From: Bremia lactucae
Taxonomy: Eukaryota > Oomycota > Peronosporomycetes > Peronosporales > Peronosporaceae
Length of the DNA: 64,000 nucleotides
Direction of reading: 5' to 3'
Assembly: GCF_004359215.1 (NCBI RefSeq)
Contig: NC_090611.1
Location: forward strand, 360,902-424,901
In this document: piece by piece, positions 10,377-20,781 of the stretch
Numbering within the stretch: position 1 is the stretch's first letter
Layout: the number at the start of each line of letters is the position of its first letter
Translations under genes and position numbers: made by a program
Notes under the pieces: generated by a model
Told to the model about the DNA's origin: nothing
The model's input: the letters and a program-made list of their open reading frames with translations, nothing else
The model's database searches: none

Positions 10377-12990
10377 GCCCAAACTTGTGCACCCTGACCA
10401 AAAAGCTTTTGTGAAAGGACGGTCAATGCACCAGCACGTTCGGTTTCTATCGGATCTACAGAACCTTATTACAAAGTGGGACACAGATGGATATGCTGTT
10501 TTTCTCGATTTTGAAAAGGCGTATGACCGGGTTAATTGGCATTTCATGTTCAAGATTCTCGACAGGATGGGTTGTGGTGGACAGTTCTTACGTTGGGTGA
10601 AGCTCCTGTATACCCGACCTGTAGCGCGTCTCCTGATCAATGGTCATGTACAAGAGGCCATTCACCCCACACGTGGTGTCAAACAAGGCGATCCACTTTC
10701 AGCATTGTTATTTCTTCTAGTAATAGAACCGCTTGGAAACCTGCTTCGGCAACATGATGAACATGGAATCTGCCTTACAGACGACTTCACGGTTACCAGT
10801 GTTTTTTTTGCAGATGATTCGACGCTTCTCAGTAATTCGAGTGCTGGAGTCCAAGCACAGCTTAGACTCGTGGATGAATTCTGCCAAGGGTCAGGTGCGA
10901 AGCTTAACAGGACCAAGTGCGTGTTGATGAGCCTCAACCGGTCGCGGGTCGCGCCTTCCATGGATGACCTACAGCCACTGGGTTTCGATGACACGGTGAA
11001 ATACCTTGGTATTCTCTTTGGCCAGCGCAATACCAGTGATGATATTATCAGTTTTCTTGACCAGCGTTTCTATGATGGTTTTAAAATGTGGCATCGTCGA
11101 GCGCGTACGATTGATGGACGCCTTCTACTCGCGCAGACTATGGTGTTGTCGCGCCTTTGGCACTACACCATGCACGTCGTCGTTCCCGATCGCCTACTGA
11201 AACAATGGCAAGCCGCTCTACATCGCTTTGTGCTCGGTAGAAAGTATGAACGCGGTGAGAGGTACTTTCAACTGGTACCGAATGAATTCCTGCACAAACG
11301 TCGAGATAAAGGCGGACTCCAGCTCCCCAACATCAGCGACCTAGTGCAGCGGCAACGTATACAAACGCTTTTACGGTTTGTAAACGATGCTAACCCAATA
11401 ACCTGCAATTGGACCACGCCGGGGCTTCGACTCATTGCCGGTTTCTTTCCAGACTGGGGACCACAAAGTCCGCTCGATTTCTTGACGGTAAATCCCCGGC
11501 GCCACGGCTTCGATCTCAACTGGACCAGCCTACCGACGTGGTGGCGCATTACTTGGCGCAATTGGTTTGAACTCCGATGGCCAGTGACTTGGCATGACAT
11601 CGCACACGCCACAAGACTCGAGTACGCGATGCAAGAGCCGATCTGGTTTCACGGGGATCCGATCTTTCAGTACGAACCTAAGTCGCGAGTTCCTGGCCAA
11701 CTCACTTCCCGCCGCAGTTTGTGCATGGTGGCAGAGCCACAGCGTAGTTTCCGTCGTCACATGGCACGTGCGTTTCGAATACGTGCCCTTGCCGACGTGC
11801 TTGATGGTGACGGTCATTGGCCTTCTGAAACAAATTTTGCAGAGACTCACATTGACTACAGCTATGCTGCGGTCCACCCGTACAAGCAGTTCCGGTGGCT
11901 CAAGACTCTCTATCGTGAACTACTGCAAGTGTTTCTTAGGATTGCGACCTTATGCGGAACACCTGTGAATAGTGCGATTTCACGTACGTCAAGGATTTCT
12001 GCACCCTATGTGGGTGTACTAGTCAACGGCCGGGTACACGTCGCACCTGATGTTTCCCGCTTGGCACTTCTACATTTAATTCAGAAACCAAGTACACACA
12101 TCAGACCCCACCCGATTACGTTACACGACAACAGACCATCCGACGGGGAAGTAACGCGATTTATACAATTGCGCAAACGACTTCGACAGCTACTTCTACC
12201 AATTTTTGATGACCTACAATTTCGTGTGGCCTTCCGATTGCTTCCAGTTCGCTCTCGTTTCTCTTTCCTGTCGGTGACAGATCCCGACATTATATACTGT
12301 CCGAAAGACGGTTGTGCTTTGGTCGAGACTGAACGCCATTTGTTTTTCGAATGCACTTTGGCTGCTGCTCTGTGGACGTGCATTAGCCATGATTGGAAAG
12401 TTTTTTTCCGGAAAAAACCGAGCTGGTATGCTATCGCTCTCGGGCGTCCGCCGTGTCTCTTTGACAAGTGGGCGACCGATCGATCCGGAATCGAGGACAT
12501 GTGGCATATCCTACGTTCTGTTACTCTTCACCTGCTATGGACTGAACGCAACAGTCGAATTTTCAATAAAAGTCGACCGATGCCACCCATTCCGGCTTTG
12601 CGGGTGATTTACACCACTTTCAGTGCCCATATTCGCGCCTGCTTTCGCCGAAATTATGATGATCTACAACAAACTTCGCTTCGCCGGCTGCTACATGAGC
12701 TCAAGCGAACTCCGTCTTTAGGAGGGTTTATGCAGCAAAATGCTACGCTCTTTCAAGTCCGATTTCTGGATTAACAGCTGTCTTACTGTACTGCCGAAAA
12801 AAAAAAGCTTACATATTGACGCCTTGCATCCCAGCCCATGCAAGTATTAACACACTCGATGTCCAACAATGCCCAACACACCTTTGTTCGTCGTCAAGAT
12901 CGAAACACTGTATTTTAAAATTATTTAGACGAGGTAAATAAGAAGTGGTCGTATTATTAATAATATTTTAATACAGACACCCTAACACAC
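10377..12990 (+). mobile_element. Non-LTR retrotransposon (LINE), 5'-truncated
   Basis: This is a 2.6-kb insertion bounded by a perfect 16-bp target duplication inside LTR-A. It contains one long reading frame that starts within the reverse transcriptase, followed by about 215 bp of 3' untranslated sequence without a poly(A) tail. 5' truncation is the usual outcome of LINE insertion, and the endonuclease domain is missing. Confidence 0.9.
10387..12774 (+). CDS. LINE reverse transcriptase (partial, 5' truncated)
   Basis: This is a 795-residue uninterrupted frame. It opens directly in the RT domain with QKAFVKGRSMHQHVRFLSDL and the catalytic-aspartate block FLDFEKAYDRVNW. It goes on with GVKQGDPLSALLFLLVIEPL and the active-site block VFFADDST, where the pair of aspartates is present. 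Downstream is the long C-terminal region of L1/Tad-type LINEs, with a zinc-finger-like stretch (CPKDGC through ERHLFFEC, about residues 639-660). The GTG at 10387 is not a natural start; the true N-terminus and the apurinic endonuclease were lost. The absence of any stop in 2.4 kb suggests a recent insertion. No functional protein is expected without the 5' part and promoter. Confidence 0.88.
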   Translation: MHPDQKAFVKGRSMHQHVRFLSDLQNLITKWDTDGYAVFLDFEKAYDRVNWHFMFKILDRMGCGGQFLRWVKLLYTRPVARLLINGHVQEAIHPTRGVKQGDPLSALLFLLVIEPLGNLLRQHDEHGICLTDDFTVTSVFFADDSTLLSNSSAGVQAQLRLVDEFCQGSGAKLNRTKCVLMSLNRSRVAPSMDDLQPLGFDDTVKYLGILFGQRNTSDDIISFLDQRFYDGFKMWHRRARTIDGRLLLAQTMVLSRLWHYTMHVVVPDRLLKQWQAALHRFVLGRKYERGERYFQLVPNEFLHKRRDKGGLQLPNISDLVQRQRIQTLLRFVNDANPITCNWTTPGLRLIAGFFPDWGPQSPLDFLTVNPRRHGFDLNWTSLPTWWRITWRNWFELRWPVTWHDIAHATRLEYAMQEPIWFHGDPIFQYEPKSRVPGQLTSRRSLCMVAEPQRSFRRHMARAFRIRALADVLDGDGHWPSETNFAETHIDYSYAAVHPYKQFRWLKTLYRELLQVFLRIATLCGTPVNSAISRTSRISAPYVGVLVNGRVHVAPDVSRLALLHLIQKPSTHIRPHPITLHDNRPSDGEVTRFIQLRKRLRQLLLPIFDDLQFRVAFRLLPVRSRFSFLSVTDPDIIYCPKDGCALVETERHLFFECTLAAALWTCISHDWKVFFRKKPSWYAIALGRPPCLFDKWATDRSGIEDMWHILRSVTLHLLWTERNSRIFNKSRPMPPIPALRVIYTTFSAHIRACFRRNYDDLQQTSLRRLLHELKRTPSLGGFMQQNATLFQVRFLD

Positions 12991-13157
12991 ATTAGTCTGC
13001 GGAATAAATAGATATAGTGGTCTATACCTATTTATGTATAAGAATTCTGAATATTACTATATAAAGTAATATCCTGCAAAAATTATCTAACTTTCAGATA
13101 ATATATTAATTAACAACCTTTAAGTGCTAATCTCATGTAACGATACTCCCCGTTACA

Positions 13158-13702
13158 GGGGGTACAAAGGGCGATCCAAAGACGATTGTAAAAAAACTGT
13201 TGATTTGGATGCAGTGGAATGACCATTACAGTGAAAATATTATATATGATGTTTTGATTCAATACAGACGGGTAGGGGTGGCTATACCAAAGGAGGGGTG
13301 CCAATACCGGTTCGCTTAATTAAAGATAATAATTTTGTACTTTTTCATTTATTTTCTCTCTTAGGGAATAATATTTATTATTCCTATTATAGGAAATAAT
13401 ATTTATGACATAAAAAGAAACATGTTTCATTGATATAGCTACCAGATCAACGGCTCAACGATTTCTAAATGTGCGCGTTCAGTGCTATTGGTTTCGGATG
13501 GACGTTATGAAACTTTCATCGGAGTATTGGCTCCGAATGGACCGTTACGAAATTGGCGTTGGTCGCCCACTCTCGGATTTGCGTGGGTTAAGTTTAGCAA
13601 GGCTGTTTGTGATAGCGCAAGGCATAAAATTAGGGTATTGCTAAATGTATTCACTTCTATTTTTTCTTATCTACCTCTTGTATTTTCAGCAAGTGCAGCG
13701 TT
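13158..13702. other. Repeat remnants downstream of the effector gene
   Basis: Positions 13318-13405 match the 3' part of LTR-E (AAAGATAATAATTTT, TATTTATGA blocks). I see no gene in the remainder. Confidence 0.45.
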
Positions 13703-14227
13703 TTACTGCTTTGGGAAACGATTCTTAAGTAAGTTTTCAACTTCATCATTCGGGGTCTTATTTTTGACAGTTCGAAGTATAAGCTGTTGCCGAAGCGTAT
13801 CACGCACTTTTGCACGATAACTCTTAGGTTGGTCATTAGATCTGGCTATCAGCGCATTTGTCAGGCCAACTTCACTTAATTGAAGCTCTTTCATTAAATC
13901 GTCCAAATAAATCACTTTAAATTTTGAGTTAGAAGCAAGCCACGTTTCGAATTTTTCCGAGGCGACATCATCATGTTTGCCTGCGTTGTTAGCATTCTTA
14001 AGTGAATGAGACGGCGTCTTGGTTGATCCCATTTCCTGTAGAAAGCCTTTCAAGCGGCTCAAAACTCGTTCCTCATCGTAATTAGCAATTGATTTATCCG
14101 ACGGCACCCGCAGCCTCGTGACGAATTTGGTGCCCTCATTATAAGTGGTCAGTTCGTCCGCCGTGCTCGCCAACGTGTTCGTGATAGAAATTGCAGCAGC
14201 AAGCAGCGCGAAGTGACAGACGCGCAT
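13703..14227 (-). CDS. Secreted effector candidate, RXLR-variant with EER motif
   Basis: This is an intronless 174-residue protein. The ATG at 14227 gives a clean signal peptide (MRVCHFALLAAAISITNTLA, cleavage about 20-22); a longer in-frame start at 14245 would add six residues. Instead of a canonical RXLR the region at 37-41 reads TRLRV, followed at 51-54 by DEER. This spacing from the signal peptide is what RXLR-dEER effectors of Peronosporales show, and degenerate RXLR with intact EER is known from downy mildews. The C-terminal 100 residues are hydrophilic and helical, with an isolated Trp (FETWL) that could belong to a WY-type fold, which I cannot confirm. Delivery into plant cells is inferred from the family; the target is unknown. 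It lies alone between transposon remnants, the usual setting of oomycete effectors. Confidence 0.7.
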   Translation of the reverse strand: MRVCHFALLAAAISITNTLASTADELTTYNEGTKFVTRLRVPSDKSIANYDEERVLSRLKGFLQEMGSTKTPSHSLKNANNAGKHDDVASEKFETWLASNSKFKVIYLDDLMKELQLSEVGLTNALIARSNDQPKSYRAKVRDTLRQQLILRTVKNKTPNDEVENLLKNRFPKQ

Positions 14228-15115
14228 GGTAATGCTTAATGGCATATGCGCAGACTTGGATTTGTTGCAGGGCCGTACAAGGGAATAAGGAAATAGTGGC
14301 CAATCGAGAGACCGACCGTAAAGGTGTTGGAACTTTGCGAATAAAAAGACACCATGTCCGGCCTTTACACACATTCTGGCACCCATCATCTTTTTGCACT
14401 TTATCCCTATAAGATAGATTGTGTATTAGATGCAATTAACGTTAAAATCCCATTTTTAAAAAAGTCAAGGAACTCAATATATTCAGCTTGCAGTGTCTAT
14501 CCATAGAGCCAGTTTCCTGATGCAACAATATTTGGGCTGGTTTTTCCCTTGTGTGTGCAGCAAAGACATACGTGTCGTTAAAAAAGTTGCACGATTAGCG
14601 AACGTCGCCTCGACTAACGATGAATACCTTCCAATATTACTTTCTCGCACTTTTCATTCAATAATTATTTTCCTCTTACTGCGACAGTATTGTAATTATC
14701 AGCGTGTATTGCACAAGCCTTTTATTGGTATAAATACAATGCCATTGGCAGCAAGTATTCTTTTGAAATGGAGCTGGATCACGAGAACGAGGAAGTGCTT
14801 TTGGAGAAGGTACCGCATCAAGTCCCTGGAGCGCAGCGCCGTGGTCGAAAAGACTTTTTTTTTGCAATGGCATTTGCTGCTAACTGCGCAATCATCGTCT
14901 TTCTCGCGGTACAATCCCCTTAATTGTCCAATAATTGCGCACGTAGACTTCGTAATCGTATTATTGCTTACTCGGTCGTAATTTTGAAAAAAACAAAAAC
15001 AGTTTGGGGTCGGAATTCCCAACGTTTCGAGTCTTTATTTTACTGCGCACAATAAAGACAAGTCTACACATGGCTTCATATTTTCTTAATCTTTTTTTAC
15101 GAGTTGCATTGGCAG
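14228..15115. other. Gene-free stretch upstream of the effector
   Basis: No supported gene. The first few hundred bases should contain the promoter of the effector gene (reading leftward), but I do not recognise a defined element. Confidence 0.4.
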
Positions 15116-15254
15116 TGTAACGGGGTGTATCGTCACATGAAATTAACACTTAAAGGTTGTTAATTAATATGTTATCTAAATGGTAGATAATATTTGGAGG
15201 ATATTACTTTATATAGTAATATTACAATTCTTATCCATAAATAGGTATAGACGA
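15116..15254 (+). repeat. LTR-A 5' fragment
   Basis: It starts TGTAACGGGGTGTATCG and follows LTR-A for about 139 bp, then joins a chromodomain fragment. Confidence 0.65.
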
Positions 15255-15350
15255 CTTTCTGATCAAACGGGTGGGTCTCGTCATACTGACGGACGAGGCC
15301 CTCAACGTCAACAGCCAGTTGGAAAGAGGCTCCCAGCTGTCATGTGAAGG
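15255..15350 (-). pseudogene. Chromovirus chromodomain fragment
   Basis: The 96 bp match 18567-18660 (GTCTCGTCATACTGACGGACGAGGCCCTCAACG) and thus the end of the pol chromodomain on the minus strand. It is a scrap left between LTR-A and LTR-B. Confidence 0.6.
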
Positions 15351-15891
15351 TGTAACGGGCTAATGTTGCCCAAATGTTACACAGTCCCCGTTAAGTACAT
15401 TTGGTGTACTTAAGGGGATGGTCAATTACTTAATAATAGTAATAAGACCCACTCGGGTGTGGTGCACATTTGTAACCAACCCTTGTGGATGTGATGCACA
15501 TGGGTGCATTCACATTAGGAGGGATGACGCCCAGCGTCATCCGTGATGACGGCTAGCGTCATCCGTTACGCGAGGTGTCTATAAAGATACGCTCGCAATA
15601 CAGATTAAATGATATCTATAGAAATAACATTTTAATTGGTAAAATAGGTATTTGTATTTAATTCATTTAAATATAAATACTACTTCCTACTTGGTAAGTG
15701 CGCACGAGGAGACGGATTACCGCTCCCGAGACGACACTTAACCAGAGTTCTTAGAGTGTTGGGTGAGGTCGCTAACGCGCCCACCACAACTGCCTCACTG
15801 CACGCAAGAGAAGCAGGTTTAACCGCTTCCTCGCTGTGCTAGGGTGTGTGCCTAAGTAGAGCGTGGCCGCATTACGACGTGCCCGCCTACA
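15351..15891 (+). repeat. LTR-B, complete (541 bp)
   Basis: It begins TGTAACGGGCTAATGTTG and ends GCCCGCCTACA. It matches the solo copy at 45144-45673 over its whole length. It holds a tandem of GATGACG/CGTCATCC palindromes at about 15522-15565. A primer-binding-site-like sequence follows directly, so this is a 5' LTR of a plus-strand element that runs into the gap. Confidence 0.8.
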
Positions 15892-15903
15892 CTTGGTAGC
15901 ACT
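15892..15903 (+). other. Retrotransposon primer-binding site candidate
   Basis: CTTGGTAGCACT sits directly after the LTR-B end. It is complementary to a tRNA 3' end ...GTGCTACCA with one extra base at the junction. A similar sequence lies at 47574, at the start of another gypsy element. Confidence 0.5.
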
Positions 15904-15972
15904 TGAAATCCTTCCCACGACCCGCATCTCTGCGTGTGTACGTGAGGATGAGCCTCAATATTGATTGGGCTC

Positions 15973-16072
15973 NNNNNNNNNNNNNNNNNNNNNNNNNNNN
16001 NNNNNNNNNNNNNNNNNNNNNNNNNNNNNNNNNNNNNNNNNNNNNNNNNNNNNNNNNNNNNNNNNNNNNNNN
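15973..16072. other. Assembly gap (100 N)
   Basis: Exactly 100 N, the conventional size for a gap of unknown length. The internal part of the LTR-B element is hidden here. Confidence 0.99.
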
Positions 16073-16402
16073 TCTTCAAAACACTTCTTTAAAGAGGGCT
16101 AAAAGTAAACTGCATTTAATATTATTTAGTTCTTAATTATCAACTAATACAAAACGTATAACAAAGTCTTAATTAGAAACTAATACAAAACATGTAATAA
16201 AGTCTTATCCATCTCTCTCTTTGCGCGCGTCCAGCGCTGAGTGGACCGCGCAGCAAGTAGATATAATGGCCTATATCTAAAATGGATAAGCTTTTTAAAT
16301 AATACAGCGTAAAGTAATATTTTCCATATTATCTACCTTTTAGATAATATATTGATGAACAACATTTTAGTGGTAATTTATGTAACGACACACCCCGTTA
16401 CA
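16073..16402 (-). repeat. LTR-A, truncated by the gap
   Basis: It follows LTR-A on the minus strand from AAAGAGGG to the end CCCCGTTACA at 16402. Confidence 0.7.
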
Positions 16403-16640
16403 TCCTACGTAACGATCGTCTATCTAATACTGACTTTATTATATTATTAACAAGCTATGTATGGCGCCTACTTGCGCTGCACAATCTTTTCTTATATATC
16501 CGATTGATGGGGTTGATTTATAATTAAATCAACTAACCAATAGAACTAATGTCTTATTGCGTCAATTTACCAAATTTGGTAATATTGGAACTTTTAAGTC
16601 AAATTTAACATAGATAATAATTTTGTTCTTCCTTATATAT
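16403..16640 (-). repeat. LTR-E fragment
   Basis: It shares TACGTAACGATC, TATGTA.GGCGCC, AACTAATGTCTTATTGCGTCAA and TTACCAAATTTGGTAATATTGGA with the LTR at 40477-41169. The remaining sequence to 16937 shows no gene. Confidence 0.65.
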
Positions 16641-16937
16641 TTCCACTCAAGCTTAGTTAGATAATTTAGGTAGCAACGTGTTCATGAGCAACACAACTTG
16701 ATTTATAAATAGCATCGAGGCTACTATTTTTGAAGCAACTAACTTTTAGCACTTGTTCAAAGGGCTGAACGCTGGTCCGCGTCATGTGAGTCGAGCTGTA
16801 CCAACATATGTGTTCAAACACAAATCTTTCACTGACTAATGTGGAGTGACTATTTGCAAAGCGCCTGCAAATCTGATAAAGGTTTACGCTGCTCAATCCT
16901 TCTATCGCTTCAATTTCTTTATACGTCTTCTTATCGT

Positions 16938-17374
16938 TGTAACGGGGCACTACTGAATTGTACTGCCTCAGTACAAGTCCACTTCGCACTGCCTCAGTGC
17001 GAGTGGTGCCTCACGTCACTTCACGTACACTAGTACGTGCAGAGGAAGACTCTGTTTAAACACTTGCTTAAAGAGGGTTAGTTCAAATCTGCATTAATAT
17101 AATAAAGGTTTTCTGTTCTATCTACTTTATACTAACCTAATTATAAACTAATACCAAACATGTTATATAGAATAATCTATCTTTCTCTTTGCGCGCGTCC
17201 AGCGCTGACTGGATCGCAAAAAAAGTGGATTTAATGATCTATATCTACCAATATAATGGCTTGTAGAATATTACCATGTAAAGTATTATTCTCCAAATAT
17301 CATCTATCTTTTTGATAATATATTAATTAACAACCTTTAAGTGTCAACTTCATGTAACGATACACCCCGTTACA
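16938..17374 (-). repeat. LTR-A, complete (3' LTR of the left inverted chromovirus)
   Basis: This 437-bp LTR starts TGTAACGGGGCACTAC on the plus strand and ends CGATACACCCCGTTACA. Read in the pol direction its tip is a small palindrome, TGTAACG/CGTTACA around GGGTGTAT. The adjacent bases 17375-17390, read on the minus strand, are the purine tract AAGGGAGGGGTGA, the polypurine primer of plus-strand DNA synthesis. Pol on the minus strand therefore ends here. Confidence 0.85.
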
Positions 17375-17491
17375 TCACCCCTCCCTTAAACTACAATCAC
17401 TCTGACTTTCATTGAATAGAGTTGTCACTTTAAGACCACTTAATTATAACCGATATTGATTGGTCAGAACCATCATTTTTAATTATATCTT

Positions 17492-19189
17492 ATGGTTAAC
17501 AAGTCCATGCGATATGCGAGTAGTGCGGCGCTTCCGGCTGCGGTTCATGCAGCCGCGGGGGACCCATTATTGTCTCTAGCGGCAGACGTTGCGTCTGCTG
17601 TTGTATCGTCTTCTCCCGCAACTATAAATGTTGCGGGTGCACGTGGTGAGTCACCACGTGAATGCCCCCCCCCCCTTTGGAGGTCGACTACGAATGCGAG
17701 TCGGACGAAATGGCCGACTCGGGGAGAACAGAGCAGTCGCCTGATCATCGTCAGGCGGTTGACTATGAGCCTTCGAATGTGGGGGCTCATTCGAGTAGAC
17801 GTGCTGGTGGCATTCGCCACAGCATGTTCGGTTCCGACGATGAAGATGATTCCTCATCGCCAGCACCGTCTCCCGTGCCGTCCACCGTACATATTTCGTG
17901 CGTGGTGATGACGATGGCGTAAGCCATCGTAATTAAAGTTCTTGTGGTTCCCCTGCTTCAGTGGGTACCACTCAGGGGACCGTAGACAATAAAATGTCTC
18001 GTCTTGCCCCTAAGAATCCGTGGCTTTTGTCTAGTACAGCTGATTAATAGCTTGTCCTGAGAGACTACTCCTCACAATAAATATCCCTTGTGACAAAGCT
18101 TCATGGTCTTGATCCCAGCGCGAAGAACTCTCGCGCTGACGAAGATTTTTATCTCGATGCTTTTTTTAAGCATCGATGGTATAGTGGCAACAATAAACGA
18201 GATAAAATCTCGTTGATGCAACCTGGAGCGCGTCCATAGCAATGTCAAAGACATTGGATGCGAAGCCTGGCTTCAAAGACTTAAAGAAATTCGCGTTAAG
18301 TTTGAGAAACGAACTCCAACCGGTGCAAGGTATAAATTGCATCGGTTGTCACGTGAGGCAGGACTTCCATACCTCACATGGGGTGATCCCGGTCCGTGTT
18401 GTGTTGACAACACGAAGCGAGTCAAAGGGGATGTCTATTCCCTTTCTTTGCCCTGGGAAAGGGCTCGCATCTCTATTGAGATTTGCGTTGTAATTGACGT
18501 TTTGCAATCGATTTACATGCGCCAGGAGCGCGTGTTTTTCGATGGAACTTTTTTGGACCTTCTGATCTATCGGATGGGTCTCGTCATACTAACGGACGAG
18601 GCCCTCAACGTCAACAACCAGCTCGTAACGAGGCTCATAGCTGTCATGGGATGGTGGATAACCGCGCCAGCGAACAAGATAACTCGTTCGCTGCCCCTTC
18701 ACATCACAGTGGTTTTGAATACGTTCCACAAGGAAACATTGACCACCTAGGACTTCACCAATGGTTGTGACGGAGGGGGGAAATTCAGATCCGACCCGAT
18801 GTGTCAGATCTAGAGTCGAAAATCGACAAACTCAATCATCTCCTCCATGATTTGGAGGAGGGACTTGATTACGAGGGCGGTAAGCGTCGTTAGCTGGGGC
18901 AGACGGTGCAGGCTCACCATATCGAACGGTTGAAAGACCGTTCGAAGAGTGCGTACTCCATGTTGGAGTACGAACAGAAATATCACGCTCTTCGTGATGA
19001 GCTATCTACCGCTCATCGCGGTTTCGAGGATCTTCGGATCCGGCATGAGAATCTCCAGATATTCAACATGAGAATCTGGCTCGTGACCACAAGAATCTTT
19101 TAAAGATTTTTGAAAAGGGTGGTCAGATCCGTCCTCGGAAGAAACTGCGTACTGATGGAACGGGCGGAGCCGACCAACGTAAAACGTAG
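17492..19189 (+). pseudogene. Antisense accessory ORF of left chromovirus (coiled-coil protein, broken)
   Basis: On the strand opposite pol, one protein can be followed through several frameshifts and stops. The N-terminus at 17492 (MVNKSMRYASSAALPAAVHA) is Ala-rich, then acidic (SMFGSDDEDDSSS near 17825). Next come RLAPKNPWLL (18000-18029), DEDFYLDAFFKH (about 18137-18172) and GCEAWLQRL with FEKRTPTGARYKLH (18258-18338). A charged coiled coil follows (about 18800-19070: ESKIDKLNHLLHDLEEG, YEQKYHALRDELSTAH), and the C-terminus is RKKLRTDGTGG ending at TAG 19187-19189. The same motifs occur in divergent copies at 41316-43386 and 57065-58500. A poly-C run near 17668 is one frameshift point. The 3' half is antisense to the pol chromodomain and integrase spacer. 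Function is unknown; a Gag-like or nucleic-acid-binding role is only a guess. Confidence 0.65.
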
Positions 19190-20781
19190 GATGCGTTTGC
19201 ATCCTATGTGGCAATTCTATGGTGTACGCATTGCCTCTGCGATGCAGTACACAGAAAGGCCCAATGAACTTGGGTAGTCGTTTACTGCTACCCACATTAG
19301 TGGCTACACGCTAAGGTAAGTTTACCTTAGAGAGTAGTACTAGGTCATACATGGAAGAGCAAATGTTCGTCCATGTTTGTCTGCATTCCGGTTCTGACGG
19401 TCCACTGCGTTAGCAATTGAATCCTGTACGAAACGGACAACTGATTCTCGAGCCAGCAGAAATTTCTCTGCCGACTCATTTGTTTTGTCTTTTTGAGTGC
19501 GCTTTGTGTGCACTGCCATGAGATCATTCTCATCTTCGATATCGATAGCTTCGCCAACGACATCATTCACGTCGTTAGTAACTTCGACGCGTGATGAGCA
19601 TGAGCCAGAAATAAATGTGCTCATGCGAGTCTTCCCCCTCCCCTTAAACTAGAGGATCCCTTTAATTGGGTGGATATGCGTAGATGGCGTAAGCCATTCA
19701 CAATGAATGGTGTATGCGTGGCAGACGCAAGCACCGAATATTGATGAAGAATTCGACCATCGTCAAAAACTCGCTCCGATCCGAATACGATTGGACGTAA
19801 TCTCGAATTATCTCTCCGAAGACGCGATTTACGCGTTCCGTCTGATCATCTATCTTTACATGTTCAGAAGTTGACATAGTCAGCCTTGTTCCGAGAGATC
19901 GGAACACGGATTGCCAAAACTTAGCCGTAAATCGTTTATCTCTACCCGAGATCAGTTCACGGGGTAACCCGTGGAGCTTAAAAACCGTGGTGATAAAAAC
20001 GCGGGCACAGCTTGGAGCCGTGATCGACTCTGGTACTGCAGCAAGATATACCATCTTGCTGAAGCTGTCTAAAAAAACAAGGATTCCATTGTTTTTGTGA
20101 TCGTCTACGGGAAATCCGAACACGAAGTCCATAGATACGGACTACCAACATTCTGCTGGAAGTGTTAGAGGTCGGAGAGGTGCACGGGATGAAGGGCTAG
20201 GATTCACCCGTTGACATACCTCGCAAGCACGAATGTACTTGCGCACGAATGTACTTGCGCACGAACTGATACTGGCGGGGCCAGTCAAAGTCGCAACTTA
20301 CTGTGAGATAAGTTTTCTCACGTCCACGATGCCCACTTGTTGGTGCATCGTGACACTCATACATGATGCGCAAGCGCAAATCATTGTGAGTTGGGACGAC
20401 GACACGTGGAGTGTCGCCGGCAACGGCTGTGTAATTAAATAAGCCATTGCGTGTTGTGATCGATCGGATGACGATCGATATAAAGCCGGTAAATCTTTAT
20501 ACAGATTTATCGGATGGATTCAGCAGATCATCTATTAAACGCAGAAGGTCCTTATATTCTTAGTAGACTTCCCTTATGTCATTAAACAAGGCTGCTGACG
20601 GAACACTTGAAATGAGTGTTGCAACGGTGGGATTATTTTCACTGTTTGAATGCGCAGCCAGCTCGAAATCGGGTCGGCGTGATAACGCATCAGCTACGAC
20701 ATTTAGTCGTCCTAGTTTATATTCCATGGATAAAAAATACTTTCCGAAGAAGGATAGCCATCTCGCCATTCTTTGCGATAG
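18573..20781 (-). pseudogene. Chromovirus pol 3' half (RNase H, integrase, chromodomain), left copy
   Basis: Read on the minus strand: the RNase H end with EYKLGRLNVVADALSRRPDF (about 20560-20769); the integrase zinc-binding block with CHDAPTSGHRGREKTYL (20197-20379); the integrase core with MDFVFGFPVDDHKNNG, VFLDSFSKMVYLA and LHGLPRELISGRDKRF (19698-20132); the GPY/F-type module with PFCVLHRRGNAYTIELP and VGRLRPFHQY (about 19140-19295); and a chromodomain at about 18573-18750. Several frameshifts and stops break it. The 5' part (gag, protease, RT) lies in the gap or is missing. Chromodomains direct integration to marked chromatin in this Ty3/gypsy clade. Confidence 0.82.

Larger units (their letters stand above)
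9958..13157 (-). repeat. LTR-A interrupted by a LINE
   Basis: TGTAACGGGGCACTAC begins at 9958, and the LTR-A sequence runs to 10376. It resumes after the LINE at 12991 and ends CCCCGTTACA at 13157. The left part carries about 130 bp (roughly 10170-10300) absent from other copies. No pol is attached, so it may be a solo LTR. Confidence 0.75.

Noticed and set aside
14493..14981. 162-codon frame near the effector gene
   Set aside because: Composition is that of random AT-rich sequence, with no start context, domain or signal peptide.
15522..15565. Regularly spaced short repeats resembling a CRISPR unit
   Set aside because: Only two copies of a GATGACG/CGTCATCC palindrome within an LTR; the organism is eukaryotic.
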